The notes beneath the pieces were generated by a model. The model was not told where the DNA came from, made no database searches, and saw only the letters and a program-made list of their open reading frames with translations. Source: Peptacetobacter hiranonis (GTDB taxonomy: Bacteria; Bacillota; Clostridia; Peptostreptococcales; Peptostreptococcaceae). Taken from it: a DNA stretch of 64,000 nt. The translations under genes and the position numbers were made by a program. Positions within the stretch are counted from its first letter, which is position 1. Each line of letters opens with the position of its first letter. The stretch is from the NCBI RefSeq assembly GCF_008151785.1, contig NZ_CP036523.1, positions 248,001-312,000 on the forward strand, read 5' to 3'. This document shows positions 35,162 through 43,842 of this stretch, in pieces.

Positions 35162-36205
35162 ATGGCAAAAGTATCTGGTGCTGATATAGGAATAGATTTA
35201 GGGACAGCTAATGTCTTAGTATATGTAAGTGGAAAAGGAATAGTACTTGAAGAACCTTCAGTAGTTGCAATAGATAATAAAACAAATGAAATATTAGCGG
35301 TTGGTAAAGAAGCAAAAAGAATGATCGGTAGAACACCTGCTAATATATCAGCTATAAGACCTCTTAGAGATGGTGTTATATCTGACTACAATACAACAGA
35401 AAAAATGTTAAAATATTTCGTTGAAAAAATAGTAGAAAAAAAAGGCTTCGGTAAAATAGTAATGCCTAGAATAATGGTATGTGTACCAACTGGTGTTACA
35501 GAAGTTGAAAAAAGAGCAGTTGAAGATGCTACAAAACAGGCTGGAGCTAGAGAAGTTTATGTTATAGAAGAACCTATAGCTGCTGCAATAGGTGCAGGAA
35601 TAGAAATAGGTGAACCAAGTGGAAATATGATAATAGATATCGGTGGTGGTACTGTCGATATAGCAGTAATATCTCTTGGTGGAGCTGTTGTCAGCGACTC
35701 TATAAAAATGGGTGGAGATAAATTTGACGACGCAATAACAAAATACATGAAAAAACAGCACAACCTTATAATAGGGGAAAGAACAGCTGAAAAAGTTAAA
35801 ATGGAAATAGGTAGTGCATTCAAGAGAGAAGAAGAAAAATTCATGAAAGTAACAGGAAGAAACCAGATAACTGGACTTCCATGTACTGTTGAAATAAGCT
35901 CAGCAGAAACATTAGAAGCTTTAGATGAATGTGTAGAACAGATAGTTGTTACTACTCACTCAGTACTTGAAAAAACACCACCTGAATTAGCTGCAGATAT
36001 AAGTGAATCAGGAATAGTTATGACTGGTGGAGGATCATTATTATACGGACTAGACAAAAAAATAGAACAGAGAACAGGAATAAAAGTTAGAATAGCTGAC
36101 AATCCATTATCTTGTGTTGCAACAGGTACTGGTGCTGCATTAAGCTCATTAGACGTATTAAAAACAGGTGGATCTTTCAAATCAATGCCATCAGAAGACA
36201 AATAA
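35162..36205 (+). CDS. mreB: MreB/Mbl-family rod-shape determining protein
   Basis: A bacterial actin that forms membrane filaments guiding cell-wall synthesis. 347 residues with the ATP-binding signatures GIDLGTANVLVYV (phosphate 1), IDIGGGTVDIAV (phosphate 2) and MTGGGSLLYGLD (adenosine). The ATG at 35162 follows AAGGAG at seven bases; a TTG eight codons upstream has no such signal. By position after murA it corresponds to mbl in Bacillus. The window does not tell whether the organism is a rod or a coccus. Confidence 0.93.
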   Translation: MAKVSGADIGIDLGTANVLVYVSGKGIVLEEPSVVAIDNKTNEILAVGKEAKRMIGRTPANISAIRPLRDGVISDYNTTEKMLKYFVEKIVEKKGFGKIVMPRIMVCVPTGVTEVEKRAVEDATKQAGAREVYVIEEPIAAAIGAGIEIGEPSGNMIIDIGGGTVDIAVISLGGAVVSDSIKMGGDKFDDAITKYMKKQHNLIIGERTAEKVKMEIGSAFKREEEKFMKVTGRNQITGLPCTVEISSAETLEALDECVEQIVVTTHSVLEKTPPELAADISESGIVMTGGGSLLYGLDKKIEQRTGIKVRIADNPLSCVATGTGAALSSLDVLKTGGSFKSMPSEDK

Positions 36206-36228
36206 TAAAATACTAAAATCATAAATAT

Positions 36229-36259
36229 ATCTGAGGAGTTTGATTTAAGCTCCTCAGAT
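36229..36259 (+). other. Hairpin between mreB and fabZ
   Basis: ATCTGAGGAG/CTCCTCAGAT perfect 10-base stem with an 11-base loop, followed by ATTAAAATAG rather than a T-run. It looks more like an mRNA-processing or stability hairpin than a terminator. Confidence 0.6.
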
Positions 36260-36285
36260 TAAAATAGAGTAATTGGGAGAAATAT

Positions 36286-36714
36286 ATGTTAAATATTGAT
36301 CAAATAAAGGAAATAATACCACATAGATATCCATTTCTTTTAGTAGATAAAATAGTTGAACTTGAAGCGGGAAAAAGAGCAGTAGGTATAAAAAATGTTA
36401 CTGCTAATGAACCATTTTTCCAGGGACATTTCCCAGAATATCCTCTAATGCCAGGAGTTTTAATAATAGAAGCTATGGCTCAAGTTGGTGCAGTTGCTAT
36501 GATGTCTCTTGAAGAAAATAAGGGTAAACTAGGTGTATTTGCGGGGATAGACAAAGTAAGATTTAAAAGAGAAGTAAGACCAGGAGATACATTAACTATG
36601 GAAGTAGAAATGAAGGCCTTAAAGAGAAATATAGGAAAAGCAGATGCCGCAGCTTATGTTGACGGTGAATTAGTGTGCAAGGGAGAATTAATGTTTGCAC
36701 TTACAGAAAAATAA
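36286..36714 (+). CDS. fabZ: 3-hydroxyacyl-ACP dehydratase FabZ
   Basis: Removes water from 3-hydroxyacyl-ACP in fatty-acid elongation. 142 residues, a hot-dog fold. The catalytic histidine is in [15 protein letters not shown] and the partner glutamate in IIEAMAQ. The opening [16 protein letters not shown] is typical. GGGAG lies eight bases before the ATG. It stands alone between wall and methionine genes rather than in a fab operon, which fits its C. difficile location as I recall it. Confidence 0.95.
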   Translation: MLNIDQIKEIIPHRYPFLLVDKIVELEAGKRAVGIKNVTANEPFFQGHFPEYPLMPGVLIIEAMAQVGAVAMMSLEENKGKLGVFAGIDKVRFKREVRPGDTLTMEVEMKALKRNIGKADAAAYVDGELVCKGELMFALTEK

Positions 36715-36758
36715 AATTATCTAAAAATAATAATTTATCTTTTGGTTTGAATTTTATA

Positions 36759-36787
36759 TTGACAAAAGATATAATCTATTATAAAAT
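36759..36787 (+). promoter_or_regulatory. metK promoter
   Basis: TTGACA at 36759-36764, a 17-base spacer and TAAAAT at 36782-36787; transcription would start about 30 bases before the riboswitch. Confidence 0.85.
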
Positions 36788-36819
36788 TAAATTCGTTGAA
36801 AAAATAGACAATCTTGATT

Positions 36820-36975
36820 ACCTTATCAAGAGAGGCTGAGGGACAGGCCCGATGAAGCCCGGCAACCACCCATAAGGGAAAAGGTGCTAATTCCTACAGG
36901 ATTTATCCTGAAAGATGAGGTTATGTTAATTAGTTATGTATAATTAACCTCTTCTTTTAGTGAAGAGGTTTTTTT
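36820..36975 (+). promoter_or_regulatory. SAM-I (S-box) riboswitch with terminator
   Basis: Canonical S-box blocks: CTTATCAAGAGAGGCTGAGG, GGCCCGATGAAGCCCGGCAA, AAGGTGCTAATTCC and AGATGAGG. P1 pairs CCTTATC (36821) with GATGAGG (36914). The expression platform has an antiterminator, GAGGTTA...TTAATTA with TAATTAACCTC, and a terminator AACCTCTTC/GAAGAGGTT with a T-run at 36945-36975. SAM binding stabilises P1 and so termination, shutting off metK. Confidence 0.96.
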
Positions 36976-37112
36976 ATTATAAAAATTCTTTGCAAATCAG
37001 TGTAAATACAATAACTAACATAAAAATAATAAAAAGAAAATTGGAGAAATCCATAATAGGAAGATGACGTAATATAAAAAGGTAATTTAAAAGAAAAGGG
37101 AGGAAAGAAAAA

Positions 37113-38306
37113 ATGGCAAGACATTTATTTACATCAGAATCAGTAACTGAAGGACATCCAGATAAAATCTGCGACCAGATATCAGATTCAATACTAGACG
37201 CATTACTTGAAGCAGATCCAAAATCAAGAGTTGCATGTGAAACAACTGTTACAACAGGATTAGTATTAGTAGCAGGGGAAATAAGTACATCAGCATACGT
37301 TGATATACCAAAATTAGTTAGAGAAACAGTAAAAGAAATAGGATACACAAGAGCTAAATTCGGATTTGACTGTGACACTTGTGCAGTTATAACATCTATA
37401 GATGAACAGTCAGGCGATATAGCAATGGGTGTTGATGAAGGATTAGAAAGTAAATCAGGAGAAGTAACTGAAGAAGAAATAGAAAAAGTAGGAGCAGGAG
37501 ACCAGGGTATAATGTTCGGATTCGCTTGTAATGAAACTCCAGAACTTATGCCATTACCAATATCTTTAGCTCACAAATTATCTAGAAGATTAACAGAAGT
37601 TAGAAAATCTGGACTTCTTGACTACTTAAGACCAGATGGAAAAACTCAGGTAACTGTAGAATACGAAGATAATAAACCAGTTAGAGTTCATACAATATTA
37701 ATATCTACTCAGCACAGTGAAGATGTAACAACTGAACAGATAAGAAAAGACTTAATAGAACACGTTATAAAAGCTGTTATACCAGCAGAACTTCTTGATG
37801 AAGAAACATTATACTATGTAAACCCAACAGGAAGATTCGTTGTAGGTGGACCACAGGGAGATACAGGACTTACAGGAAGAAAAATAATAATAGATACTTA
37901 CGGTGGATACTCTAGACACGGTGGTGGAGCATTCTCTGGTAAAGACCCAACAAAAGTTGACAGATCTGCAGCTTATGCAGCAAGATATGTTGCTAAAAAT
38001 ATAGTAGCAGCTGGACTTGCAGACAAATGTGAAATAGAATTATCATACGCTATAGGTGTTGCTAGACCTCTATCTATATTCGTTGATACATTCGGAACTG
38101 GAAAAGTTTCTGAAGAAAAACTAGTTGAACTAGTAAACAAACACTTTGACTTAAGACCAGGTGCGATAATAAGAGACTTAGACCTTCTAAGACCAATATA
38201 CAAACAGTGTGCAGCTTACGGACACTTTGGTAGAACTGACATAGATCTTCCATGGGAAAGAACTGATAAAGCTGAAATACTTAAAAAAGAAGCACTAGGT
38301 GAATAA
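37113..38306 (+). CDS. metK: S-adenosylmethionine synthetase
   Basis: Makes SAM from methionine and ATP. 397 residues. Signatures [12 protein letters not shown] at the start, [11 protein letters not shown] in the middle and [16 protein letters not shown] are intact. It is under control of the SAM-I riboswitch just upstream, a direct product-feedback loop. A strong terminator follows. Confidence 0.98.
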   Translation: MARHLFTSESVTEGHPDKICDQISDSILDALLEADPKSRVACETTVTTGLVLVAGEISTSAYVDIPKLVRETVKEIGYTRAKFGFDCDTCAVITSIDEQSGDIAMGVDEGLESKSGEVTEEEIEKVGAGDQGIMFGFACNETPELMPLPISLAHKLSRRLTEVRKSGLLDYLRPDGKTQVTVEYEDNKPVRVHTILISTQHSEDVTTEQIRKDLIEHVIKAVIPAELLDEETLYYVNPTGRFVVGGPQGDTGLTGRKIIIDTYGGYSRHGGGAFSGKDPTKVDRSAAYAARYVAKNIVAAGLADKCEIELSYAIGVARPLSIFVDTFGTGKVSEEKLVELVNKHFDLRPGAIIRDLDLLRPIYKQCAAYGHFGRTDIDLPWERTDKAEILKKEALGE

Positions 38307-38325
38307 TAAAAATTAATGAGAATTT

Positions 38326-38371
38326 TAAATGCATACACTTTTTCGATTGATGAGTGTATGCATTTTTTTTA
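38326..38371 (+). terminator. metK terminator
   Basis: AAATGCATACACT/AGTGTATGCATTT stem and T-run. Confidence 0.92.
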
Positions 38372-38421
38372 GGTAAATATATTATTATAATTATAGTGAT
38401 ATGTGAAAGGGGGAGAGTAAA

Positions 38422-38793
38422 ATGTATAAATCTTGGAGTGTAGAAGATATAAGAAAAGAAATGAAAAAAATGGATAGAATTCTTGGTAAAAAGGGATCTG
38501 AGCTTCCAATAAAAATAAATACGAGAATGACAAGAAGTCTTGGAATGTACAAATTTAAAATAGAAGATAAGAAAATAGTGCCAGTTTGCTTTGAATTTTC
38601 AACAAAGACTGTGTCTGGAGAATACGATGAAAATACTGTAATAGGGATAATTAGACATGAATACGCTCATTATGCGGCAAATGATATTCATAAAGAAGCT
38701 TGTGGGCACGATAGAAGATTTAAAAATATATGTGAATTAGTAGGAGCTCCAGGAAAAGCTGTAATGAGAAAAAATGGAGATAAAGTGTGTTAA
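38422..38793 (+). CDS. SprT-like zinc metalloprotein
   Basis: A 123-residue protein of the SprT-like family. The zinc motif HEYAHY (HExxH) is at about residue 78, with a further CGHDRRFKNICELVG block providing another His. It lacks the C-terminal zinc ribbon seen in longer SprT proteins. Related eukaryotic SPRTN cleaves DNA-protein crosslinks; the bacterial role is not established. GTGAAAGGGGGAG precedes the ATG. It lies before recD2, 84 bases away, possibly in one unit; a DNA-repair link would be inference. Confidence 0.75.
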   Translation: MYKSWSVEDIRKEMKKMDRILGKKGSELPIKINTRMTRSLGMYKFKIEDKKIVPVCFEFSTKTVSGEYDENTVIGIIRHEYAHYAANDIHKEACGHDRRFKNICELVGAPGKAVMRKNGDKVC

Positions 38794-38877
38794 AACGAAC
38801 TTATGTTTGAAAAAAACTTGTACAATTAGTATAATTAATCTTATATGTAGTGAAAATATAACATAGGAGGTGAAAAA

Positions 38878-41097
38878 GTGGAGAGAATAGAGGGATTAAT
38901 AACAGATATAGTATTTCAAAATGAGGACAATGGATATACAATAGCAAAACTTACAAATGAGGACGGAGAGATTTCTGTAGTAGGATGTATGCCTACTCTT
39001 TCTGTAGGTGAAACTGTTGAAGTTGAAGGAAAATGGGGAAGACATAAGGTATATGGGAATCAGTTTGAAGTAAGTACCTTCGTGCCTGTTACACCGACAT
39101 CTATTGAAGGTATTAGGGTATACCTAGCATCTGGAATGATTAAAGGTATAGGTGAAAAAATGGCCAATAAAATAATTGATAAATTTGGTGTAGATACGTT
39201 GGATGTTATACAAAATGCTCCAGAAAGACTTCAGGAAATAGATGGTATAGGAAAGAAAAAAGTTGCTCAGATTGTAGAAAGCTATGAAGAGGATAGAGAA
39301 CTTAGAAAAATAATTCTTGAATTAGCTCCATTTGGAATAACTCCAAACCTATGTTTAAAGATATATAAAAAATACAATAATAGAGCCATGAAGCTAATAA
39401 AGTCAAATCCATATAGACTTGCCGAGGATATTAGAGGAATAGGATTTAAAATAGCTGATAACCTAGCTCAAAAGATAGGTATAGAAAGAGATTCTAAGGA
39501 TAGAATTTGTCAGGGAATAATATATGTCTTAAAAAAGGCTCTTGGAGAAGGACATACATTTCTTCCAGAAAAAGAAGTAGAAAAAGAGGCAGTAAAACTT
39601 TTAGGAGTTGAAATTGATAAGATAGATAATTGTCTACTAGATTTGGCATATGCTCAAAAGATTAAGCTAGACAAAGTTGGAGATTTTCTGCTTGTATACC
39701 TTATGAATTATTACTTAGCAGAAAATGGTGTGTGCAAGAAGCTTATAGAGCTTGCAACTTTTGATTTTAAGAAAGAAAAGAAAATCGACGTAGATGCTGA
39801 AATAGAGGCTGTAGAAAAGGCTGAAGGTATAAAGCTAGCTAATAGGCAGAGAGAGGCTGTTACAGAGGCTCTACAGAGCGGTGTAAGTGTTATCACAGGT
39901 GGACCAGGTACAGGTAAAACAACTACCATAAATACTATAATAAAGATATTTAAGCGTCAAAAGAAGGAAGTAGTACTTGCAGCGCCAACAGGACGTGCAG
40001 CTAAAAGAATGAGTGAAACGTCTAATGAAGAAGCTAAGACAATACACAGACTCCTTGAAATGGGATACTCTACAGATGACGATTTAGTATTTTTTAAAAA
40101 TGAGGACGAGCCAATCAAGGCAGATGTAATAATAGTCGATGAAGCGTCAATGATAGATATTTTACTTATGTTTAGTCTAGTAAATGCAATAAAACCAGGT
40201 ACTAGATTTATAATAGTAGGAGATAGTGACCAGCTTCCATCAGTAGGCGCAGGAAATGTTCTTAGAGATATAATAGATTCTCAAGTTATTAAAGTTGTAA
40301 GACTTGACGAGATATTTAGACAGGCTCAGGAAAGTATGATAATAGTCAATGCACATAAGATAAATAATGGAGAAGCACCATATCTAAATGCAAAAAATAA
40401 GGACTTCTTCTTTTTAAATGCAGCTACAAATGAAGAAATAATGAACACTATAATAGGGCTTGTAGAAACAAGATTGCCTAAGTTCTACAAAGTAGATCCA
40501 TTAGAGGATATACAGATTTTAAGCCCTATGAGAAAAGGTGATATAGGTGTTACAAATATGAATATAATTCTACAGAGATACCTAAATCCACCATCAGAAA
40601 GAAAGGTCGAAGTTACTCTAAATAAAAGGATATTTAGAATTGGCGATAAAGTAATGCAGATAAAAAATAACTACACAAAGAGCTGGAAAAATGAGGACGA
40701 AACAGAGAACGGCGAAGGTATATATAATGGAGATATTGGATATATTTACTATATAGACAAGAATAAAAAAATTATCTACGTTATGTTTGAAGGCTCAAGA
40801 ATAGTTGAATATAATTTTGAAGAACTTGACGAACTAGACCACAGTTTCTGTACAACAATACACAAAAGTCAGGGGAGTGAATTCCCTGTGGTAGTAATAC
40901 CAATAGCATGGGCGCCACCTATGCTATTATCGAGAAACCTACTTTATACAGCTATAACTAGGGCAAAAAAATTAGTTGTACTAGTTGGAGATGTTAGATA
41001 TTTAAAACAGATGATTCAAAATAATAGAGTGAATGCTAGATATTCAAACCTAGCTCTCAAACTTAACCGGATAAAAAGAGAAGGAGTGCTAGTATAG
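38878..41097 (+). CDS. recD2: RecD2-type ATP-dependent DNA helicase
   Basis: A 5'-3' superfamily 1B DNA helicase, 739 residues. N-terminal OB-like and helix-hairpin-helix region at about 1-200 (for example IDGIGKKKVAQIVE), then helicase motifs: Walker A GGPGTGKTTTIN at about 340, Walker B IIVDEASMID, GDSDQLPSVGAG (motif III), and near the end TTIHKSQGSEF and YTAITRAKKLV (motifs V and VI). The GTG start follows AGGAGG. The RecD2 form is typical of Firmicutes that lack RecBC. comF starts one base after its stop. Confidence 0.93.
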   Translation: MERIEGLITDIVFQNEDNGYTIAKLTNEDGEISVVGCMPTLSVGETVEVEGKWGRHKVYGNQFEVSTFVPVTPTSIEGIRVYLASGMIKGIGEKMANKIIDKFGVDTLDVIQNAPERLQEIDGIGKKKVAQIVESYEEDRELRKIILELAPFGITPNLCLKIYKKYNNRAMKLIKSNPYRLAEDIRGIGFKIADNLAQKIGIERDSKDRICQGIIYVLKKALGEGHTFLPEKEVEKEAVKLLGVEIDKIDNCLLDLAYAQKIKLDKVGDFLLVYLMNYYLAENGVCKKLIELATFDFKKEKKIDVDAEIEAVEKAEGIKLANRQREAVTEALQSGVSVITGGPGTGKTTTINTIIKIFKRQKKEVVLAAPTGRAAKRMSETSNEEAKTIHRLLEMGYSTDDDLVFFKNEDEPIKADVIIVDEASMIDILLMFSLVNAIKPGTRFIIVGDSDQLPSVGAGNVLRDIIDSQVIKVVRLDEIFRQAQESMIIVNAHKINNGEAPYLNAKNKDFFFLNAATNEEIMNTIIGLVETRLPKFYKVDPLEDIQILSPMRKGDIGVTNMNIILQRYLNPPSERKVEVTLNKRIFRIGDKVMQIKNNYTKSWKNEDETENGEGIYNGDIGYIYYIDKNKKIIYVMFEGSRIVEYNFEELDELDHSFCTTIHKSQGSEFPVVVIPIAWAPPMLLSRNLLYTAITRAKKLVVLVGDVRYLKQMIQNNRVNARYSNLALKLNRIKREGVLV

Positions 41098-42018
41098 TTG
41101 AATTATCTATCATTGATTATGGATTTTTTCTTTCCACAAAATATAACCTGTTTAATATGTCAAAAGCCTATAGATCCAAATAATACGTATTCTCTTTGTA
41201 AGGATTGCTTTGAAGAAATGACATTTATCAAAGAAGAGTGCCACAAATGTGGCAAACCTGTTATAAATAGGATAAATTTTGATAAGAGTGATGACGAAGA
41301 GGATAATCTTGCAGATGAGGATATTAAGGAAATTGAGGATAATTGTATAATTTTGACGGGAAATAATGAGTTAAAAGATGCAGTAAATCTCAAAATTGAC
41401 GATGATGAGGAATATATTTTAGAAAAATTTGAAGAGTATAGAGAAGGATACGGAAAGGTAGAAGAAAAAAAGATAGAATACTCGAGATGTAAATTCTGTG
41501 AGAATAAGAATTTTTACTTTGATAGGGCAATATCCTGCATAGAGTATTGTGATAAGAGTAAGGTGTTAGTGCTTTCGTTGAAGTACTATGGAAATACGTA
41601 TATGTCTAGATATATTGCCCAGGTAATGAGAGATAAGTTGGAATTTGAGCAGCTTTCTGCGGATTATATAATACCAGTACCTCTGCATAAAAAGAGAATG
41701 AGGATTAGGGGATTTAATCAAGCAGAAAAAATTGCTAGTTATATTTCTGAATATACAAATATACCGATAATAGACTGTGTAAAGAGAAATAGAAACACAA
41801 AAAGACTATATGCGCTCAATAAATTTCAACGTGAAAAAGAATTAAAAAATGCTTTTGAAGTTAAAGGTGGCAGCGAGAAAATAATAGGAAAGAGGATAAT
41901 ACTAGTCGATGATATATTTACCACAGGAACTACTGTAAATGAGATTTCTAAAAAGCTTAAAATATACGGTGTAGATGAGATAATAGTTTTGACATTCTTG
42001 ACAAGAAATATAGATTAA
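41098..42018 (+). CDS. comF: ComF-family phosphoribosyltransferase-like protein with enlarged linker
   Basis: A ComFC-type protein needed for DNA uptake in competent bacteria; in other bacteria a general DNA-handling role is proposed. N-terminal zinc-binding cysteines CLICQKPI...CKDCF and CHKCGKP, then a second pair CKFCENK at about residue 135, and a C-terminal phosphoribosyltransferase domain with PRPP motif ILVDDIFTTGTTV. Between the two cysteine groups lies an acidic stretch of about 75 residues (rich in Asp/Glu), making the protein 306 residues rather than about 230. TTG start with AAGGAG upstream, directly after recD2. Confidence 0.88.
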   Translation: MNYLSLIMDFFFPQNITCLICQKPIDPNNTYSLCKDCFEEMTFIKEECHKCGKPVINRINFDKSDDEEDNLADEDIKEIEDNCIILTGNNELKDAVNLKIDDDEEYILEKFEEYREGYGKVEEKKIEYSRCKFCENKNFYFDRAISCIEYCDKSKVLVLSLKYYGNTYMSRYIAQVMRDKLEFEQLSADYIIPVPLHKKRMRIRGFNQAEKIASYISEYTNIPIIDCVKRNRNTKRLYALNKFQREKELKNAFEVKGGSEKIIGKRIILVDDIFTTGTTVNEISKKLKIYGVDEIIVLTFLTRNID

Positions 42019-42052
42019 TCTAGGGAAATATTTATTAGAATAAAGAAAAATA

Positions 42053-42081
42053 TTGACGAGTTAAGATAAATATATTAAAAT
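42053..42081 (+). promoter_or_regulatory. Promoter of the interrupted structured RNA
   Basis: TTGACG at 42053-42058, a 17-base spacer and TAAAAT at 42076-42081. The predicted start near 42088 coincides with the first base of the closing helix of the RNA. Confidence 0.8.
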
Positions 42082-42087
42082 ATGTAA

Positions 42088-42288
42088 AGATGTTCAGGTC
42101 TGTGGTTGAAAGTCCAAGCCAGTCGCAGGCAAAGGGATCCACGTAAGCTAGTCCTAAAAGCGGGGCAGTGATCATAGTGCGGCCTAGAAGTAAGACCTAC
42201 CGATATTCAAAAATAAATTCCAATCGAGAGAGAGTAGTAGTGATGCGAACCAGAGCGAACCCTCCAGTAGGGAGTATATGAAAAAAAG
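42088..42288 (+). ncRNA. raiA-motif-like structured RNA, 5' part (interrupted)
   Basis: About 200 non-coding bases, GC-richer than the flanks, between comF and hpf. AGATGTTCAG at the start pairs with CTGAATATCT at 43789-43798 beyond the insertion, and AGGTC near 42096 can pair with GACC at 43778-43781. Internal hairpins such as CCCT-CCAGT-AGGG (42260-42272) are visible. Position and size fit the raiA-motif RNA of Firmicutes, which is typically near comFC and raiA/hpf; I cannot run the covariance model, so the family name is an inference. It stops at an IS256-family element. Confidence 0.7.
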
Positions 42289-42299
42289 TCTGTAAATTT

Positions 42300-42347
42300 A
42301 ATCGCCTTCTATGGTAATATCAAATTAATCATAGGAGGCGATTTTTT
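42300..42347 (+). terminator. Terminator-like hairpin over the transposase ribosome binding site
   Basis: AATCGCCTTCTATG (42300-42313) pairs over 14 bases with CATAGGAGGCGATT (42330-42343), burying AGGAGG, and is followed by TTTTTT directly before the ATG. Readthrough RNA from outside would both terminate and hide the ribosome binding site. Confidence 0.75.
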
Positions 42348-43571
42348 ATGGGCAGAAAGAAAAGAGAACCATTAAATCCAGAAAAGAAAAATATAATAGC
42401 GGAGCTAATTAAAACATATGAAATTAAAACCGCTCAAGACATTCAGGATGCACTTAAAGATCTTTTAGGTGATACTATTCAAGAGATGCTTGAATCTGAA
42501 ATGAATGAGCATCTTGGATATGAAAAATATGAACGTGGTGAAAATACCAATTCAAGAAATGGATATAAAACAAAAAGAGTTAGATCTGGAATGGGAGAAT
42601 ACGAAATTGATGTTCCTCAAGATAGAGATTCCTCTTTTGAACCTCAAATTGTCAAAAAAAGACAAAAGGATGTTTCTGAAATAGAGCAAAAAATAATAAA
42701 TATGTATGCTTTAGGCATGAGTAATAGAGATATAACTTCTCAAATAGAGGATATTTATGGATTTGAACTATCTGAAGGAATGATTTCAGATGTAACTGAT
42801 AAAATAATACCTAAAATCGAAGAATGGAAATATAGACCTCTTGAAAGTGTATATCCTGTTGTATATATAGATGCTATCCATTTCTCTGTTAAAGAAAATG
42901 GTTCTGTTAAGAAAAAAGCTGTCTATGTAATTCTTGGTATAAGTTCCGAAGGATACAAAGAAATTCTAGGATTGTATATTGGAGATACTGAAAGCTCTAA
43001 GTATTGGTTTTCTGTGCTAAATGAATTAAAAAATAGAGGTGTAAGAGATATTTTAATCGTTTGTGCTGATGGACTATCAGGAATAAAAGAAGCGATAAGC
43101 TCCGCTTTTCCAAATACTGAATATCAAAGATGTATTGTTCATCAAGTTAGAAATACATTAAAATATGTATCATACAAAGATAGAAAGGAATTTGCTAATG
43201 ATTTAAAAACAATATATCATGCCATTAATGAAGAACAGGCTCTAGCTAATTTAGAACGTACTTCAGAAAAATGGAATGAAAAATATCCAAATTCTATGAA
43301 ATCTTGGTTTAGTAACTGGGATTCAATTATACCGATATTTAAATTTTCACCAGAAACTAGAAAGGTAATTTATACTACAAATGCCATTGAAAGTGTAAAT
43401 TCGCAGCTTAGAAAAATAAATAAAAAAAGAACTGTTTTTCCAAACAAGATTTCCTTAGAAAAATCACTATATCTATCAGTTGAAAAAATAAGCAAAAAAT
43501 GGAGTATGCCTATTAGAAACTGGGGATATATTTATGGAGAACTTTCAATAATGTATGAAGATAGATTGTAA
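42348..43571 (+). CDS. IS256-family transposase
   Basis: A 407-residue DDE transposase of the Mutator/IS256 class. Catalytic Asp in VVYIDAIHFSVK, second Asp in IVCADGLSGIKEA with the following CIVHQVRN block, and the Glu in TTNAIESVNSQLRK are all present, so it looks intact. It uses CAA and TTTT-rich codons more than the host genes around it, which mostly use CAG for Gln, consistent with recent arrival. Its ribosome binding site is held in the hairpin described at 42300. Confidence 0.95.
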   Translation: MGRKKREPLNPEKKNIIAELIKTYEIKTAQDIQDALKDLLGDTIQEMLESEMNEHLGYEKYERGENTNSRNGYKTKRVRSGMGEYEIDVPQDRDSSFEPQIVKKRQKDVSEIEQKIINMYALGMSNRDITSQIEDIYGFELSEGMISDVTDKIIPKIEEWKYRPLESVYPVVYIDAIHFSVKENGSVKKKAVYVILGISSEGYKEILGLYIGDTESSKYWFSVLNELKNRGVRDILIVCADGLSGIKEAISSAFPNTEYQRCIVHQVRNTLKYVSYKDRKEFANDLKTIYHAINEEQALANLERTSEKWNEKYPNSMKSWFSNWDSIIPIFKFSPETRKVIYTTNAIESVNSQLRKINKKRTVFPNKISLEKSLYLSVEKISKKWSMPIRNWGYIYGELSIMYEDRL

Positions 43572-43578
43572 TAATTAA

Positions 43579-43622
43579 AAAAGTCAAGAAAGCCGGCTTT
43601 TTTAGCTGGTTTTCTTGACTTG
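43579..43622 (-). terminator. Reverse-strand terminator at the IS right end
   Basis: AAGTCAAGAAA/TTTCTTGACTT stem. On the minus strand it is followed by a T-run (from AATTAAAAAA), so it would stop transcription entering the IS from the right and prevent antisense RNA over the transposase gene. Confidence 0.65.
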
Positions 43623-43736
43623 CAACAAAATAAATAATATTATGTTTTAAAGGGCGTTAGCCATTTATTCATAAATTATTTTAAGTCTATTATACTACCT
43701 AACGGTAGTTTAAGCCATAGAGGGCTTATTTACAGA

Positions 43737-43798
43737 AAAAATTTTATATACCCCCAGTAGGCGAGTGTGGGGGAAAAGACCAGGTCAGCTGAATATCT
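43737..43798 (+). ncRNA. raiA-motif-like structured RNA, 3' part
   Basis: Remaining 62 bases of the RNA after the insertion. Contains CCCCCA...TGGGGG hairpin (43751-43773), GACC at 43778 and the closing arm CTGAATATCT at 43789-43798, directly followed by a terminator. TTTTATATAC at 43742-43751 pairs with GTATATGAAAA at 42274-42284 on the other side of the IS. Confidence 0.7.
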
Positions 43799-43838
43799 AA
43801 AAAAAGAGATGAAGCAAATGCTTCATCTCTTTTTTTGT
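43798..43838. terminator. Terminator of the structured RNA (bidirectional)
   Basis: AAAGAGATGAAGCA/TGCTTCATCTCTTT stem with runs of A and T on both sides. It serves the RNA on the plus strand and the triple-rhodanese gene on the minus strand. Confidence 0.92.
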
Positions 43839-43842
43839 TTAT

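Larger units (their letters stand above)
42289..43736 (+). mobile_element. IS256-family insertion sequence
   Basis: About 1.45 kb with imperfect terminal inverted repeats: TCTGTAAA at 42289 and TTTACAGA ending at 43736, with further matching blocks CTATGG (42309) and CCATAG (43715). It contains one transposase gene. Flanks are A-runs (GAAAAAA on the left, and GAAAAAA beginning at 43735 on the right), so the exact ends and the 8-9 base target duplication cannot be fixed. It sits inside the A-rich loop of a hairpin of the structured RNA. Confidence 0.88.

Noticed and set aside
42088-42288. Structured RNA as RNase P RNA, tmRNA or a group II intron
   Set aside because: The RNase P core GAGGAAAGTCC is not present (only GAAAGTCC), there is no tRNA-like end as in tmRNA, and no intron-encoded protein or domain V.
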